Shown here piece after piece: positions 51,901 to 60,716 of a DNA stretch of 64,000 nt (position 1 is its first letter; each line of letters opens with the position of its first letter). The notes under the pieces were generated by a model. It had not been told where the DNA came from. It did not search any database and was given only the letters and a program-made list of their open reading frames with translations. The translations under genes were made by a program, and so were the position numbers. The DNA comes from Bacteroidota bacterium (GTDB taxonomy: Bacteria; Bacteroidota; Bacteroidia; Cytophagales; Cyclobacteriaceae), in contig JACPVX010000046.1 in assembly GCA_016191555.1 (NCBI GenBank), positions 1 to 64,000 of the forward strand, given 5' to 3'.

Positions 51901-54185
51901 CAGGAACATATACAGTTTCCATGCGCCTAACTAACCGATGTGGATTGGACACCACCATCGTTCAAAAAGTAAAAATCAATCCACCCGCACCTAAACCGAC
52001 TATTCCGCTTGCAGCCACACTTTGTAATAACCCAACCATCACTTTAGATGCGGGCCCGGCAGTCTCCTACTTATGGAATGATGGAACAACCGCACAAACA
52101 AATGTAATCAGCGCACCGGGTGTCGTATCAGTCACTACAATAGACATAAACGGATGTCAGGGGAAAGGCAAAACAACCGTGGTTGATAATAGGCCGCAGG
52201 TGGATCTCGGACCGGATGTTGTAGTTTGCGAAGACAATGCCACGCCTTCACTGAATGCCCAAAATACAGGCGCTAATTTTATTTGGACGTTAAATGGTGT
52301 TGCCAATGGAAATACAACGGCCATTCAAGCAATTGATACAACTAATCCTACTGTTGCAACCTACGGTGTAACGGTGACAGATCCTGTGACTACGTGTTCT
52401 ATAACAGACACAAAAATCTACACGATCAAAGTTTCACCTTCGTTTACACTTACAAAGACAGATCCTACCTCGTGTCTAGCTACCAATGGAACGGCAAGAA
52501 TTAATTTGGCTACAACGGCACCTGCTGGTGGTCCGTACTCATTTTTTATCGTTGGATCGACTCCTACTGGCAGTTTAAGTCAGACTGGATTTGATCGATT
52601 AGCTCCCTCTATCGTGAATGTTTCGGGCTTTGGTGCAGGTACTGTTTCGGCCATAGTTACGGATCAAATATCGGGTTGTACAATATCCAACTCAGTAAAT
52701 TTAGTGGCGGCATCGTTCACAGCTACGGCTACCTTCACCAATTGCAACCCTTCGACAGTTACAGTATCAATTGCCTCGGGAGCCCCGGTGGCACCATTAG
52801 CCTATACGTTTACCGATATTGCCACTGGTAAAATTGTGAAAGGCCCTCAGGCAGGTAGTTCAGCTTCACTGGCTCCCGGAAACTATTCCATTCAGGTAAA
52901 AGATAACACAGGCTGTACATTTGCGTTTAATCAATCCGTCACTCCCGTGACTCCTGTGCTGACAATCACTCCAAACTTATGTGCGAACCCGGCTACTTTG
53001 ACGGCAAATGTTGCAGGGGCAATTTCTTATAAGTGGACGCCACCCGTTGGAGCGGTGGTCAATAATTCTGTGATTAATGTCACGCAGAGCGGCACCTACA
53101 GCGTAGACGCCAACCTTGGCGTTGGGTGCACAATAACACAAACAACTACTATTATTTATAATGGAGTTTTGAGTCCGGATTTTACGCAAAGTAATGGCTG
53201 TTCTACCCAAGTTACACTCACTGCAACACCACCGGGCAATTACACCTATCGCTGGTATAAGGGCGGAGTATTTCAACCTGCGTTGTTGGGTAGAGTGATT
53301 AGCTTGGGGCAATCGGAAGATGGAGCGAGTTACGCTGTTGAAGTGGTGGATGCAACCAATGGATGTACCATTAAGTCTGCCGCTAAAGCCGTTCAAGTAA
53401 GTGGAATCGTGGATGCATCGGTTAAAGCTGATCAGGCGTGTCAGGACAGCAAACCTTTCACAATCACAGCCAGCACAACAGCAACAGGCGTGACGTATGA
53501 ATGGGCATTTAATAACACCACGATTACCGGAGAGGTAAATCCTACCCTTTCGGAAACGCGCGAGGGAACGTTTAAAGTAACTGTGAAAAAGAATACCTGT
53601 AGTGCCTCTGCTTCCATACAAATCATCAAGGCTCCAATTCCGCAAGGTTCGTTACCTGATCGCGTTGTTATCTGTACGGATAAAGACAATTTAGACCCTC
53701 TCACTTCGCAGGTCGATTTAGATCCGGGGTTCTTCTCCAAGTATACTTGGTCTGAAAAAACAAGCGGTTCATTAAGCTATACAAGTCGGGTGTATACAGC
53801 CGATAAAGCAGGAACTTATATAGTAGAACTTGAAAACTCATTTACGTGCAAGAACACCGATGAGACCGAAGTGCTGGATGAGTGTATCCCTAAAATTATC
53901 GGACCAAATGCTTTCAGGCCCGGAAGTGGAGAGACGATTAATCAGAAGTTTTTTGTTTACAGTTTCTTCATCAGCGACAACTTTGAAGTTGCCATTTACA
54001 ATCGCTGGGGCGAATTGGTGTTTCAATCGAAGGATCGGGACTTCAAATGGAATGGCGGATACAACAATAATGCTGGGCAACCATTACCGGGTGGAACTTA
54101 CTCCTATGTCATTAAGTATGAAAGTTCTTACAGACCCGAAGAAGGAATCAAGGAACAGCGCGGAGGTATTGTTTTGCTGAGATAA
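48969..54185 (+). CDS. giant PKD surface protein with type B T9SS sorting tail
   Basis: About 1738 aa from ATG 48969, which gives the signal peptide (NMIRYFILFMLLAAGSKTYSQ). Two long propeller-like units follow (HNWYFGSTADGIRFNRGTN at the start and VWYFGNKAGIDFNQSPP near residue 590), two PKD-type domains (VWDFGDLSKPVRAWSPVHTY; FQWSFGDGANSTVATPNHLY), then beta-rich Ig-like repeats with paired Cys. The end (FEVAIYNRWGELVFQSKDRD ... GGTYSYVIKYES ... GGIVLLR) is the gliding-motility-associated type B CTD. It is most likely exported by T9SS with the divergently encoded PorP/SprF protein and displayed on the cell surface. Confidence 0.94.
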   Translation: MNMIRYFILFMLLAAGSKTYSQNLAQHNWYFGSTADGIRFNRGTNTAQAVTNQAIPFGIGGSAVATDPATGNLLFYTDGTRIYDGCHLPMPNGTGLLGNSSGNQPAIICPVPGQPSKYFVFVNDANFPTAGTIRRSVVDLSQLGNATTQPGLGIVEAANKNATVTGLTNRSEGMIIIPHTNGTDYWLITHQNNSANYTATPITAASYTANNFSPTVTTSNIGNPSAIPIFVSNFSYNHKLKKLAVAPQSPKDDALILDFLPATGALSLDRYIYSSGVLSATTESIYDIQWDEKGGQYLYISRIGETGIPADVLQYDYTNSSPSGAPTILNSIYNPSTIFRSYGLQLAPDSSIYHIYQQVNSGPFLIEKLSKTDTIAAFVKKSSPFGATNFGGKQFPSFLPSATVNINLSFTTAGTCQNTPISFFPDVTPNADSLVWDFGDLSKPVRAWSPVHTYTAAQTNYSVSLTSFYQGQSKKVTQPVTITLFDLKIQLVQDTTACRDEFPPKRGTATPATQFKVKVKVTQGTATSYNWSNGDIGDTLTPDSAGYYYVVVTNATGCSTYAGVNVKEYKLNDQRSNVWYFGNKAGIDFNQSPPKALSNSAMNAPAGCAIVCDRNGKAIFYTDGDKVYDKTDTQIDVGIGGNPTSTQSALIVAVPGDETLYYIFTTQEINGTSVFEVRYSIFDLKQNAGKGAVTKKNILLFSRSTERITSNGNWLIVHEFGNSTFRAYRITNQGVGEAVYSDIGSIHNFKYKENGQGYMKLGVRNNLAVPISTPTVSNVLEVFQLVDTTGVITNYRKVDLNQPNGQIYGVEFSPGGRKLFATVKGAPTATESEIHEFYLDSLDVAPPVFVQKKAQTTEMGALQVAPDGQIYMAFNDAASNTKLGTISVNENKIPANSTFNFTGFALAGSTNSRLGLPNFIQQTGNGFGGPGFTFTGTCLGDTTKFVGTPTDAIDKFQWSFGDGANSTVATPNHLYAAAGTYTVSMRLTNRCGLDTTIVQKVKINPPAPKPTIPLAATLCNNPTITLDAGPAVSYLWNDGTTAQTNVISAPGVVSVTTIDINGCQGKGKTTVVDNRPQVDLGPDVVVCEDNATPSLNAQNTGANFIWTLNGVANGNTTAIQAIDTTNPTVATYGVTVTDPVTTCSITDTKIYTIKVSPSFTLTKTDPTSCLATNGTARINLATTAPAGGPYSFFIVGSTPTGSLSQTGFDRLAPSIVNVSGFGAGTVSAIVTDQISGCTISNSVNLVAASFTATATFTNCNPSTVTVSIASGAPVAPLAYTFTDIATGKIVKGPQAGSSASLAPGNYSIQVKDNTGCTFAFNQSVTPVTPVLTITPNLCANPATLTANVAGAISYKWTPPVGAVVNNSVINVTQSGTYSVDANLGVGCTITQTTTIIYNGVLSPDFTQSNGCSTQVTLTATPPGNYTYRWYKGGVFQPALLGRVISLGQSEDGASYAVEVVDATNGCTIKSAAKAVQVSGIVDASVKADQACQDSKPFTITASTTATGVTYEWAFNNTTITGEVNPTLSETREGTFKVTVKKNTCSASASIQIIKAPIPQGSLPDRVVICTDKDNLDPLTSQVDLDPGFFSKYTWSEKTSGSLSYTSRVYTADKAGTYIVELENSFTCKNTDETEVLDECIPKIIGPNAFRPGSGETINQKFFVYSFFISDNFEVAIYNRWGELVFQSKDRDFKWNGGYNNNAGQPLPGGTYSYVIKYESSYRPEEGIKEQRGGIVLLR

Positions 54186-54221
54186 TGAAGATTAGGAACA
54201 AACAAATTGACAACACTGAAA

Positions 54222-54575
54222 ATGAAAACAGCTCTCTTTACAATTCTTCTCGCTACTGTTTGCTTCTCTTTTTCCAGCAAACCAGTACAACTCTTTAACA
54301 CTTCGCTAACCGTAACCGTGCGCGATGAACTGGGCAACACCGTAGAAGGCGCATCCATTCAATTATTTGAAACCGAGGAGAATTATATCCAAGAGAAAAA
54401 TGCAATAGCTGAAGGAGCCACCGATGCCAAGGGAGTTTTTCGCTTCAAGAAAATCAAAGCGGTGGCCTATTTCGTGTTGGTGAAAAAAGGCGATAAAGAC
54501 AATTCCGGTGGCGGAGAAAAAATCGGTAAACTGGAAGAAGGCAAATTCAACAAAGTGACAATAGTCATTCAGTAA
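54222..54575 (+). CDS. small secreted carboxypeptidase-regulatory-like protein
   Basis: 117 aa from ATG 54222 with signal peptide (KTALFTILLATVCFSFSS). The single domain (LTVTVRDELGNTVEGASIQL ... GATDAKGVFRFKKIKAVAYF) is CarboxypepD_reg-like, a beta-sandwich. It ends KFNKVTIVIQ. It follows the giant gene by 36 bases and may be co-transcribed. Confidence 0.8.
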   Translation: MKTALFTILLATVCFSFSSKPVQLFNTSLTVTVRDELGNTVEGASIQLFETEENYIQEKNAIAEGATDAKGVFRFKKIKAVAYFVLVKKGDKDNSGGGEKIGKLEEGKFNKVTIVIQ

Positions 54576-54592
54576 TCCAGTAACAGTCAATG

Positions 54593-54637
54593 GTTAATAG
54601 TTATCCGTTAGCTGACTACCCACCATTAACTATTAAC
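54593..54637. repeat. 11-bp perfect inverted repeat
   Basis: GTTAATAGTTA (54593-54603) and TAACTATTAAC (54627-54637) pair perfectly around 23 bases, between the small secreted protein gene and the Nudix gene. There is no T run directly after it; it may still act as a weak terminator or a binding site. Confidence 0.5.
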
Positions 54638-54656
54638 GATTAAGCAATAACCATAC

Positions 54657-55232
54657 GTGAATAGAACTGAACTTATCCAGCAACTCCACTCCTACCAAAC
54701 ATCATTTGCAGAAGAGCAGGTTTTCATTGAACGTTTTCTTCAACTATTGAATCATCCAGATGCCTACCAACGCACGCATCTTCCCGGCCACATTACTGGA
54801 TCTGCTTGGATTATCAACGAGGCAGCCGATGAAGCTCTGTTGGTGCATCACGCCAAGTTGGATAAATGGGTTCAACCTGGAGGTCATGCCGATGGCGATG
54901 AAAACATCCTAGCAGTTGCTTTGCGCGAAGCACAAGAGGAAACCGGCATTCTCCAATTTGAAATTCAGCCGACTGTTTTCGATATGGATATTCATACCAT
55001 TCCTGCTCGAAAAGATTTTCCGGAGCATCAACATTATGATATTCGCTTTCTGATGAAGCCATTACCCAATCAAACTATTGCAGTCAGTGAAGAATCGTTT
55101 GATGTCAAATGGATTGCGCTGACCGAATTAGAAAACTACACGAAAGAGCGCTCGGTACTTCGGATGAAAGATAAAATCACTCGTTTGGCCAAACCCGCAC
55201 TTACCACTAGTTTTGTGGCATGGCCGCAATAG
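54657..55232 (+). CDS. Nudix hydrolase
   Basis: 191 aa; the start is GTG. The Nudix box is complete: G76-x5-E82-x7-R90-E91 with EEQ-type ending (GHADGDENILAVALREAQEE). It hydrolyses a nucleoside diphosphate linked to another group; the substrate is not predictable. It overlaps the Sua5 gene by 13 bases. Confidence 0.9.
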   Translation: MNRTELIQQLHSYQTSFAEEQVFIERFLQLLNHPDAYQRTHLPGHITGSAWIINEAADEALLVHHAKLDKWVQPGGHADGDENILAVALREAQEETGILQFEIQPTVFDMDIHTIPARKDFPEHQHYDIRFLMKPLPNQTIAVSEESFDVKWIALTELENYTKERSVLRMKDKITRLAKPALTTSFVAWPQ

Positions 55233-56176
55233 GTTCTGATCTTCAAAAAGCAATCGCTCTTCTTCAATCCGATGAATTAGTGGGCATCCCCACCGAAACG
55301 GTGTATGGATTAGCGGGAAATGCACTAAGCACCAAAGCCATTGCTAAAATATTTGAAGCAAAAGATCGGCCGTTCTTCGATCCGCTCATTGTTCATGTGC
55401 CCGACATAGAAGCCACTTATCAGTATGTAACACATATTCCCGAAAAGGCTTTGTTATTGGCACGTAACTTTTGGCCGGGCCCGCTTACTTTGTTGTTACC
55501 CAAAAAACCGATCATTCCCGACCTTGCTACATCGGGGCTAGACACAGTGGGAATTCGTTGTCCACAACATCCGCTTACCACTCAACTACTCAAGCTCCTA
55601 CCCTTTCCATTGGCGGCACCCAGCGCCAATCCATTTGGATACATCAGTCCAACCAATCCACAGCATGTGAATCAGCAACTTGGAAATAAGATCAATTACA
55701 TCTTAGACGGAGGCGAATGCCAGGTAGGTTTAGAATCAACCATCATAGGATTTGAACAAGATCAACCGATTGCATACCGATTAGGAGGCCTTAGTATTGA
55801 ACAACTCGAAGAGACTGTAGGGCCCATTCAAATTCAATTAAACACGTCTTCCAATCCTACTGCTCCAGGACAATTGAAGAGTCATTATTCACCAACCAAA
55901 AAACTCGTCATTGGTAATTTAGCTGAGTTAGCGTCAAAACATTCGCATCAACACATTGGTATTTTGGCTTTTAATCGAGAAATGCCCGGAATCGAAATCA
56001 ATAGACAAAAAATACTATCACCAACATCAGATCTGTCAGAAGCCGCTCAACATTTGTTTGCTTACTTGCGTGAACTCGATCAACTTCCGGTCGAAGTTAT
56101 CTTAGCGGAGGAAGTCCCATCTGTAGGTTTGGGACGCGCCATTAACGATAGGCTAAAACGCGCATCCGCTCAGTAA
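55220..56176 (+). CDS. threonylcarbamoyl-AMP synthase (Sua5/YrdC)
   Basis: 318 aa. The YrdC domain is shown by VGIPTETVYGLAGNALS, KDRPFFDPLIVHV, FWPGPLTLLLP and PFPLAAPSANPFG; a C-terminal Sua5 domain (about 210-318, KSHYSPTKKLVIGN ... VEVILAEEVPSVGLGRAIND) follows, so this is the long form. It makes the precursor for N6-threonylcarbamoyladenosine in tRNA. It overlaps the Nudix gene. Confidence 0.93.
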   Translation: MAAIGSDLQKAIALLQSDELVGIPTETVYGLAGNALSTKAIAKIFEAKDRPFFDPLIVHVPDIEATYQYVTHIPEKALLLARNFWPGPLTLLLPKKPIIPDLATSGLDTVGIRCPQHPLTTQLLKLLPFPLAAPSANPFGYISPTNPQHVNQQLGNKINYILDGGECQVGLESTIIGFEQDQPIAYRLGGLSIEQLEETVGPIQIQLNTSSNPTAPGQLKSHYSPTKKLVIGNLAELASKHSHQHIGILAFNREMPGIEINRQKILSPTSDLSEAAQHLFAYLRELDQLPVEVILAEEVPSVGLGRAINDRLKRASAQ

Positions 56177-56231
56177 ATTCTCACCATTAGTCTGCGTAAT
56201 TTTTACTTACTTTAGGCATTAAACCATTTCT

Positions 56232-57332
56232 ATGGATAAGCCGAAAAAACTATTGGTACTCACAGGCGGTGGCGATTGCCCCGGCTTAAATGCCGTGATC
56301 AGAGGAATTGCCAAGCGCGCGCGCAAAGAAAAAGATTGGGATGTTTACGGAAGCAAGGAAGCATTCAATGGCGTGTTTGCCGATCCTCCGGAATTGATTA
56401 AACTCACCAGAAGTAAAACGGCTGGTATCCATGTAAAAGGTGGCACGATCCTCAAAACAACCAACAAAGGAAATCCGATCAACTATCCTGAAAAGCAGCA
56501 GGATGGAACGATTAAGTTTATCGATCGCTCTGAAGAATTAGTGATGCGCATCAAGCAATTGGGCTTTGATGCTGTGATCAACATCGGTGGCGATGGTTCG
56601 CAAAAAATATCACAAGCACTTTTTAAAAAAGGACTCAACATTATCGGTGTGCCTAAAACCATCGACAATGATCTATCGAGTACTGATATGACGTTTGGTT
56701 TTCAAACGGCCGTGCAAATTGCTACAGACAGTTTTGACAAATTAGTGACAACGGCTGAAAGTCATGATCGTGTAATGATCATGGAAGTGATGGGTCGCGA
56801 TGCAGGATGGATTGCCTTGCATACCGCCATTGCTGGAGGAGCTGAAATCTGTTTGATCCCGGAGATTCCTTACAATATTCATAAAATTGTAAAGCGAATT
56901 AACTCACGTTATAAAAATGGGCACGGTTTCGTGAACATTGTTATTTCGGAAGGCGCCAAACCAAAAGATGGAATCATTGTAGCAACGAAAGGCTCTGCCG
57001 GATCAGAGCATGTGCGATTGGGCGGAGTTGCCTATCAACTATCACAGCAACTGAAAGATGCCGGATGCAAGGCTGAAATTCGCGAAACTGTACTCGGTCA
57101 TGTGCAACGCGGTGGCAGCCCGACTGCATTCGATCGTGTATTGGCAACTTTGTTTGGTGTGAAAGCGATGGAGTTGCTGCTCGAAGGAAAATTCGGACGA
57201 ATGGTAGCTCTGAAGAATAACTCCATCTCTTCTGTTACGCTGGAAGAAGCTACCGAAAAGTATAATTTTGTATCAAAAGACGGAGAGCTCGTAAAAGCGG
57301 CCAAAGGCTTGGGCATTAGCTTTGGCGATTAA
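56232..57332 (+). CDS. pfkA: 6-phosphofructokinase
   Basis: 366 aa. Motifs: VLTGGGDCPGLN (nucleotide loop), NIGGDGSQ (119-124) and PKTIDND (141-147). Gly in GGDGS indicates use of ATP rather than pyrophosphate, while Lys in PKTIDND is the variant found in mixed-type group III enzymes, so ATP use is likely but not certain. Followed after 42 bases by pgk, giving a glycolytic pair. Confidence 0.93.
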   Translation: MDKPKKLLVLTGGGDCPGLNAVIRGIAKRARKEKDWDVYGSKEAFNGVFADPPELIKLTRSKTAGIHVKGGTILKTTNKGNPINYPEKQQDGTIKFIDRSEELVMRIKQLGFDAVINIGGDGSQKISQALFKKGLNIIGVPKTIDNDLSSTDMTFGFQTAVQIATDSFDKLVTTAESHDRVMIMEVMGRDAGWIALHTAIAGGAEICLIPEIPYNIHKIVKRINSRYKNGHGFVNIVISEGAKPKDGIIVATKGSAGSEHVRLGGVAYQLSQQLKDAGCKAEIRETVLGHVQRGGSPTAFDRVLATLFGVKAMELLLEGKFGRMVALKNNSISSVTLEEATEKYNFVSKDGELVKAAKGLGISFGD

Positions 57333-57374
57333 TGAAATCAAAAATTCAGTAACCACTAATTCAACTAATCAGAA

Positions 57375-58559
57375 ATGAAAACCATCAACGACATCAACTT
57401 CCACAACAAGCGCGCGCTGGTGCGCGTAGACTTCAATGTGCCATTGGATAAAAGTTTCAACGTAACAGATGACAACCGCATTCGCGCGACTATACCCACA
57501 CTTAAAAAGATTTTAGCAGACGGTGGAAGTTGCATTTTGATGTCGCACTTGGGAAGACCCAAAGAGGGCCCTGAAGACAAATACTCTTTGAAGCACACCA
57601 TTGCAACGACAGAAAAATTGCTGGGTGTTAAAGTGAAGTTTGCGAATGATTGTATTGGCGATGAAGCATTTGCTCTTTCGTCCGCATTAAAACCGGGTGA
57701 AGTATTATTGTTAGAAAACCTTCGTTTCTATAAGCAAGAAGAAAAAGGAGATCTCGCTTTCGCGGAAAAACTTTCCAAGCATGGCGATGTGTATGTAAAT
57801 GACGCTTTTGGTACCGCCCACCGTGCGCATGCTTCTACGACCATTGTTGCACAATTCTTCCAAGAAAAATGTGCCGGTCTAGTGATGGCCGCAGAATTAG
57901 CTAACGCAGAGAAAGTGTTGGGTAACGCAGCCAAACCATTCACAGCGATCATGGGCGGTGCAAAAATTTCAGACAAGATTTTAATCATCGAAAAACTACT
58001 CGACAAAGTAAATCATCTGATCATTGGCGGAGGTATGTCTTACACATTCTTTAAAGCCATGGGTGGACAAATTGGAAATTCGCTGGTAGAAGATGATAAG
58101 TTAGATTTAGCCAAGGAATTGATTCAAAAAGCAAAGGCGAAAGGGGTTGAACTTCATTTGCCCATCGACTCCATTGTTGCTGATAAATTTGACGCACAAG
58201 CGAATACTAAAACGGCCAACAACAATGCGATTGAACCGGGTTGGATGGGATTAGACATTGGTCCGCAAGCGCAAGTGGTATTTGCCAAAGTGGTAGAAGA
58301 ATCTAAAACCATTTTGTGGAATGGGCCGATGGGCGTTTTTGAAATGGAGAAATTTGAAAAAGGAACTAAGGCCATTGCGGAAGCGGTGGTTCGTGCTACT
58401 GAAAAAGGAGCATTCTCATTAATTGGTGGTGGCGATTCGGCTGCAGCCGTGGCCAAGTTTGGCTTCGAAGATAAAGTGAGTTATGTTTCTACCGGTGGTG
58501 GAGCATTGCTTGAATATTTCGAAGGAAAAGTATTACCGGGTGTAGAGGCATTGGGCTAA
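57375..58559 (+). CDS. pgk: phosphoglycerate kinase
   Basis: 394 aa of normal length. Motifs: [50 protein letters not shown], and the C-terminal [17 protein letters not shown] with [16 protein letters not shown]. Catalyses the ATP-forming step of glycolysis between 1,3-bisphosphoglycerate and 3-phosphoglycerate. Confidence 0.97.
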   Translation: MKTINDINFHNKRALVRVDFNVPLDKSFNVTDDNRIRATIPTLKKILADGGSCILMSHLGRPKEGPEDKYSLKHTIATTEKLLGVKVKFANDCIGDEAFALSSALKPGEVLLLENLRFYKQEEKGDLAFAEKLSKHGDVYVNDAFGTAHRAHASTTIVAQFFQEKCAGLVMAAELANAEKVLGNAAKPFTAIMGGAKISDKILIIEKLLDKVNHLIIGGGMSYTFFKAMGGQIGNSLVEDDKLDLAKELIQKAKAKGVELHLPIDSIVADKFDAQANTKTANNNAIEPGWMGLDIGPQAQVVFAKVVEESKTILWNGPMGVFEMEKFEKGTKAIAEAVVRATEKGAFSLIGGGDSAAAVAKFGFEDKVSYVSTGGGALLEYFEGKVLPGVEALG

Positions 58560-58569
58560 GAAATCATAT

Positions 58570-59079
58570 ATGAAGAAACTATCATTGTTGCTTCTCTGTG
58601 TTGTGGTAGGATTTCAATCCTTATCACAAACTGAAAAGTATGCTCAGGATGTATCATCCGAAGACGCTATCATCAAAGCACTCTATGATGTTATTTCCGG
58701 AGAACCAGGCACCACGCGCGATTGGGCGCGATTCCGAAATCTATTCCTGCCGGAGTCGCGATTGATTCCAACGCGAAAAAATGATGCGGGAGAATTAATT
58801 CTTAAAACACTTACTCCAGAAGAATACATCACGCTTTTCCAATCCCGAGTGGCAACCGGATTTTTTGAACGCGAACTTTCGCGAAAGACAGAATCATTCG
58901 GTACGGTCTATCATCTCTTCAGCACCTATGAAACCAAAGAGAAGAAAGACGGCCCTGTAACAAATCGCGGAATCAACAGTATTCAGCTTTTCAAAGACAA
59001 AAACCGGTATTACATAGTCAACATTTTCTGGTGTGCGGAAAGCATGGGATTTTCACTTCCTGAAAAGTACCTGAAGTAG
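58570..59079 (+). CDS. secreted NTF2-like hypothetical protein
   Basis: 169 aa with signal peptide (KLSLLLLCVVVGFQSLSQ). The pattern EDAIIKALYDVISGEPGTTR ... WARFRNLFLPESRLIP ... FGTVYHLFSTYETKE ... GINSIQLFKDKNRYYIVNIF is that of SnoaL/NTF2-like folds. Function unknown. Starts 10 bases after pgk and precedes the peptidase gene. Confidence 0.78.
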   Translation: MKKLSLLLLCVVVGFQSLSQTEKYAQDVSSEDAIIKALYDVISGEPGTTRDWARFRNLFLPESRLIPTRKNDAGELILKTLTPEEYITLFQSRVATGFFERELSRKTESFGTVYHLFSTYETKEKKDGPVTNRGINSIQLFKDKNRYYIVNIFWCAESMGFSLPEKYLK

Positions 59080-59111
59080 ATTCAACGAAACAAATCCTCC
59101 GCATAGTTATT

Positions 59112-60638
59112 ATGAAAAAACTGTTACTCGTCATTCTTTGCTCCAGCATTTTGCTTCAGGCAGTAGCACAATCGTCCAAATCAAAGAAGATAAACCTGGA
59201 TGGCATTGCTGAACAATATGCAATTGCATCGTTTGATGAGTTCTATCAGTTGCATAGTTTGCCGAACGATGCGCACTTTCCGGCCGACATTGAGAAAAAT
59301 GTGCAATGGTGTGAAGCTGCTTTTTCAAAGCGCGGTTTCACTACGCAACGACTCAACACCGAAACGGTACCTCTCCTACTCGCAGAACGGAAAGTAGCGA
59401 ATGCACAGAAAACAGTTTTGATCTATTTGCAAATTGATGGTCAGCCTGTGGAACCATCGCAATGGAATCAGGAAAGCCCTTGGAAGCCAACGCTGAAAGA
59501 AAAAGGAACTAATGGCGAATGGAATATTCTTCCGTATGAAAAATTAAAAACCGAAAAGATCAATCGCGACTGGCGGATATTTGTTCGATCAGCTTCTGAT
59601 GCCAAAGGGCCAGCCATGGCTTTCCTTGCTTCGCTGGATGCGTTGAAATCATTAAAGAAAGAGCCTAACTTCAACATGAAGGTGATCATGGATTTTGAAG
59701 AAGAACTGGGCTCACCCCGATTGCCCGGTGCCGTCACCAAATATCAACAAGCACTGAAAGCCGATATGTTCATCATCTTCGATGGGCCACGTCACGTTAG
59801 TAATGAACCCACTTTATCTTTTGGTGCTCGCGGCATTTGCGAGGTCACGCTCACCGTTTTTGGGCCTCGCACACCGATGCATAGCGGCAATTACGGCAAC
59901 TACACGCCCAACCCTGCCATGCGTTTGGCGCAGCTCCTCGCTTCCATGAAAGATGATGAAGGCCGCGTAACCATACCCGGATTTTATGATGGTGTTGTTT
60001 TATCCGATGAAGAAAAGAAAACTCTTTCCTTGGTTCCCGACAAGGAAGAAGAGGTCAAAAAATTTTTAGGCGTAGCCGAGCCGGATAAAATCGGATCGAA
60101 TTTTCAGGAGTCGCTGCAATATCCTACGCTCAACATCAGAGGCATGCAGGCATTGCACATTGGCGAACAGGCGCGCACGCTGATTCCCGCCAAGGCGATT
60201 GCCGAAATCGACATTCGGTTAGTCAAATCTTCTGACCCAAATCGTCTTTTATCGTTGGTGAAAAATCATATCCTATCGAAAGGCTATTATGTCATTGATC
60301 GCGAGCCAACCGAAGAAGAGCGATTGAAATATCCGCGCATTGCCTCTTTCCGTTCGTCTGTTTCTTACCTCGCCTTTCAAACTCCATTTAACTCCGAGTG
60401 TGGCGATTGGCTGACGCGTGCGATGCAAAATGCTTTCGGGAAAGATCCGATTAAAATACGGACAGCGGGTGGCTCCATTCCCATCTCTCCTTTCGTCATC
60501 ACATTGGGCATTCCGGCTGTTGCCGTACCCACCGTCAATGCCGACAATAATCAACACGCAGAGAATGAAAACATTCGGGTGGGTAATTACATTGATGCCG
60601 TAAAAACATTCTTAGCCATTATGCTCGAGAAGGTGTAG
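59112..60638 (+). CDS. secreted M20-family peptidase with altered metal ligand
   Basis: 508 aa, signal peptide (LLVILCSSILLQAVAQ). M20 features: SASDAKGPAMAF (the D-x-K-G motif), VIMDFEEELGSP (general base Glu), RGICEVTLTVFGPRTPMHSG, the ending with NQHAENENIRVGNY. The usual G-H-x-D-x-x-P segment reads LIYLQIDGQPVEP, so the first zinc-binding His is Gln (residue 107) while the Asp remains. It is probably a periplasmic dipeptidase-like enzyme, possibly with changed metal use or activity. Confidence 0.85.
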   Translation: MKKLLLVILCSSILLQAVAQSSKSKKINLDGIAEQYAIASFDEFYQLHSLPNDAHFPADIEKNVQWCEAAFSKRGFTTQRLNTETVPLLLAERKVANAQKTVLIYLQIDGQPVEPSQWNQESPWKPTLKEKGTNGEWNILPYEKLKTEKINRDWRIFVRSASDAKGPAMAFLASLDALKSLKKEPNFNMKVIMDFEEELGSPRLPGAVTKYQQALKADMFIIFDGPRHVSNEPTLSFGARGICEVTLTVFGPRTPMHSGNYGNYTPNPAMRLAQLLASMKDDEGRVTIPGFYDGVVLSDEEKKTLSLVPDKEEEVKKFLGVAEPDKIGSNFQESLQYPTLNIRGMQALHIGEQARTLIPAKAIAEIDIRLVKSSDPNRLLSLVKNHILSKGYYVIDREPTEEERLKYPRIASFRSSVSYLAFQTPFNSECGDWLTRAMQNAFGKDPIKIRTAGGSIPISPFVITLGIPAVAVPTVNADNNQHAENENIRVGNYIDAVKTFLAIMLEKV

Positions 60639-60716
60639 TGAGGAAGGGAATCATTAAAGTTTAATTTTCAAAATTCTTCGTTTCCAAATTATCAATTTGG
60701 AGCTATCTTGCGTCCG

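Noticed and set aside
52977..53645. Antisense ORF of 222 codons, Cys- and Arg-rich
   Set aside because: Opposite the same giant gene; the unusual Cys/Arg content reflects the complement of Thr/Ala codons.
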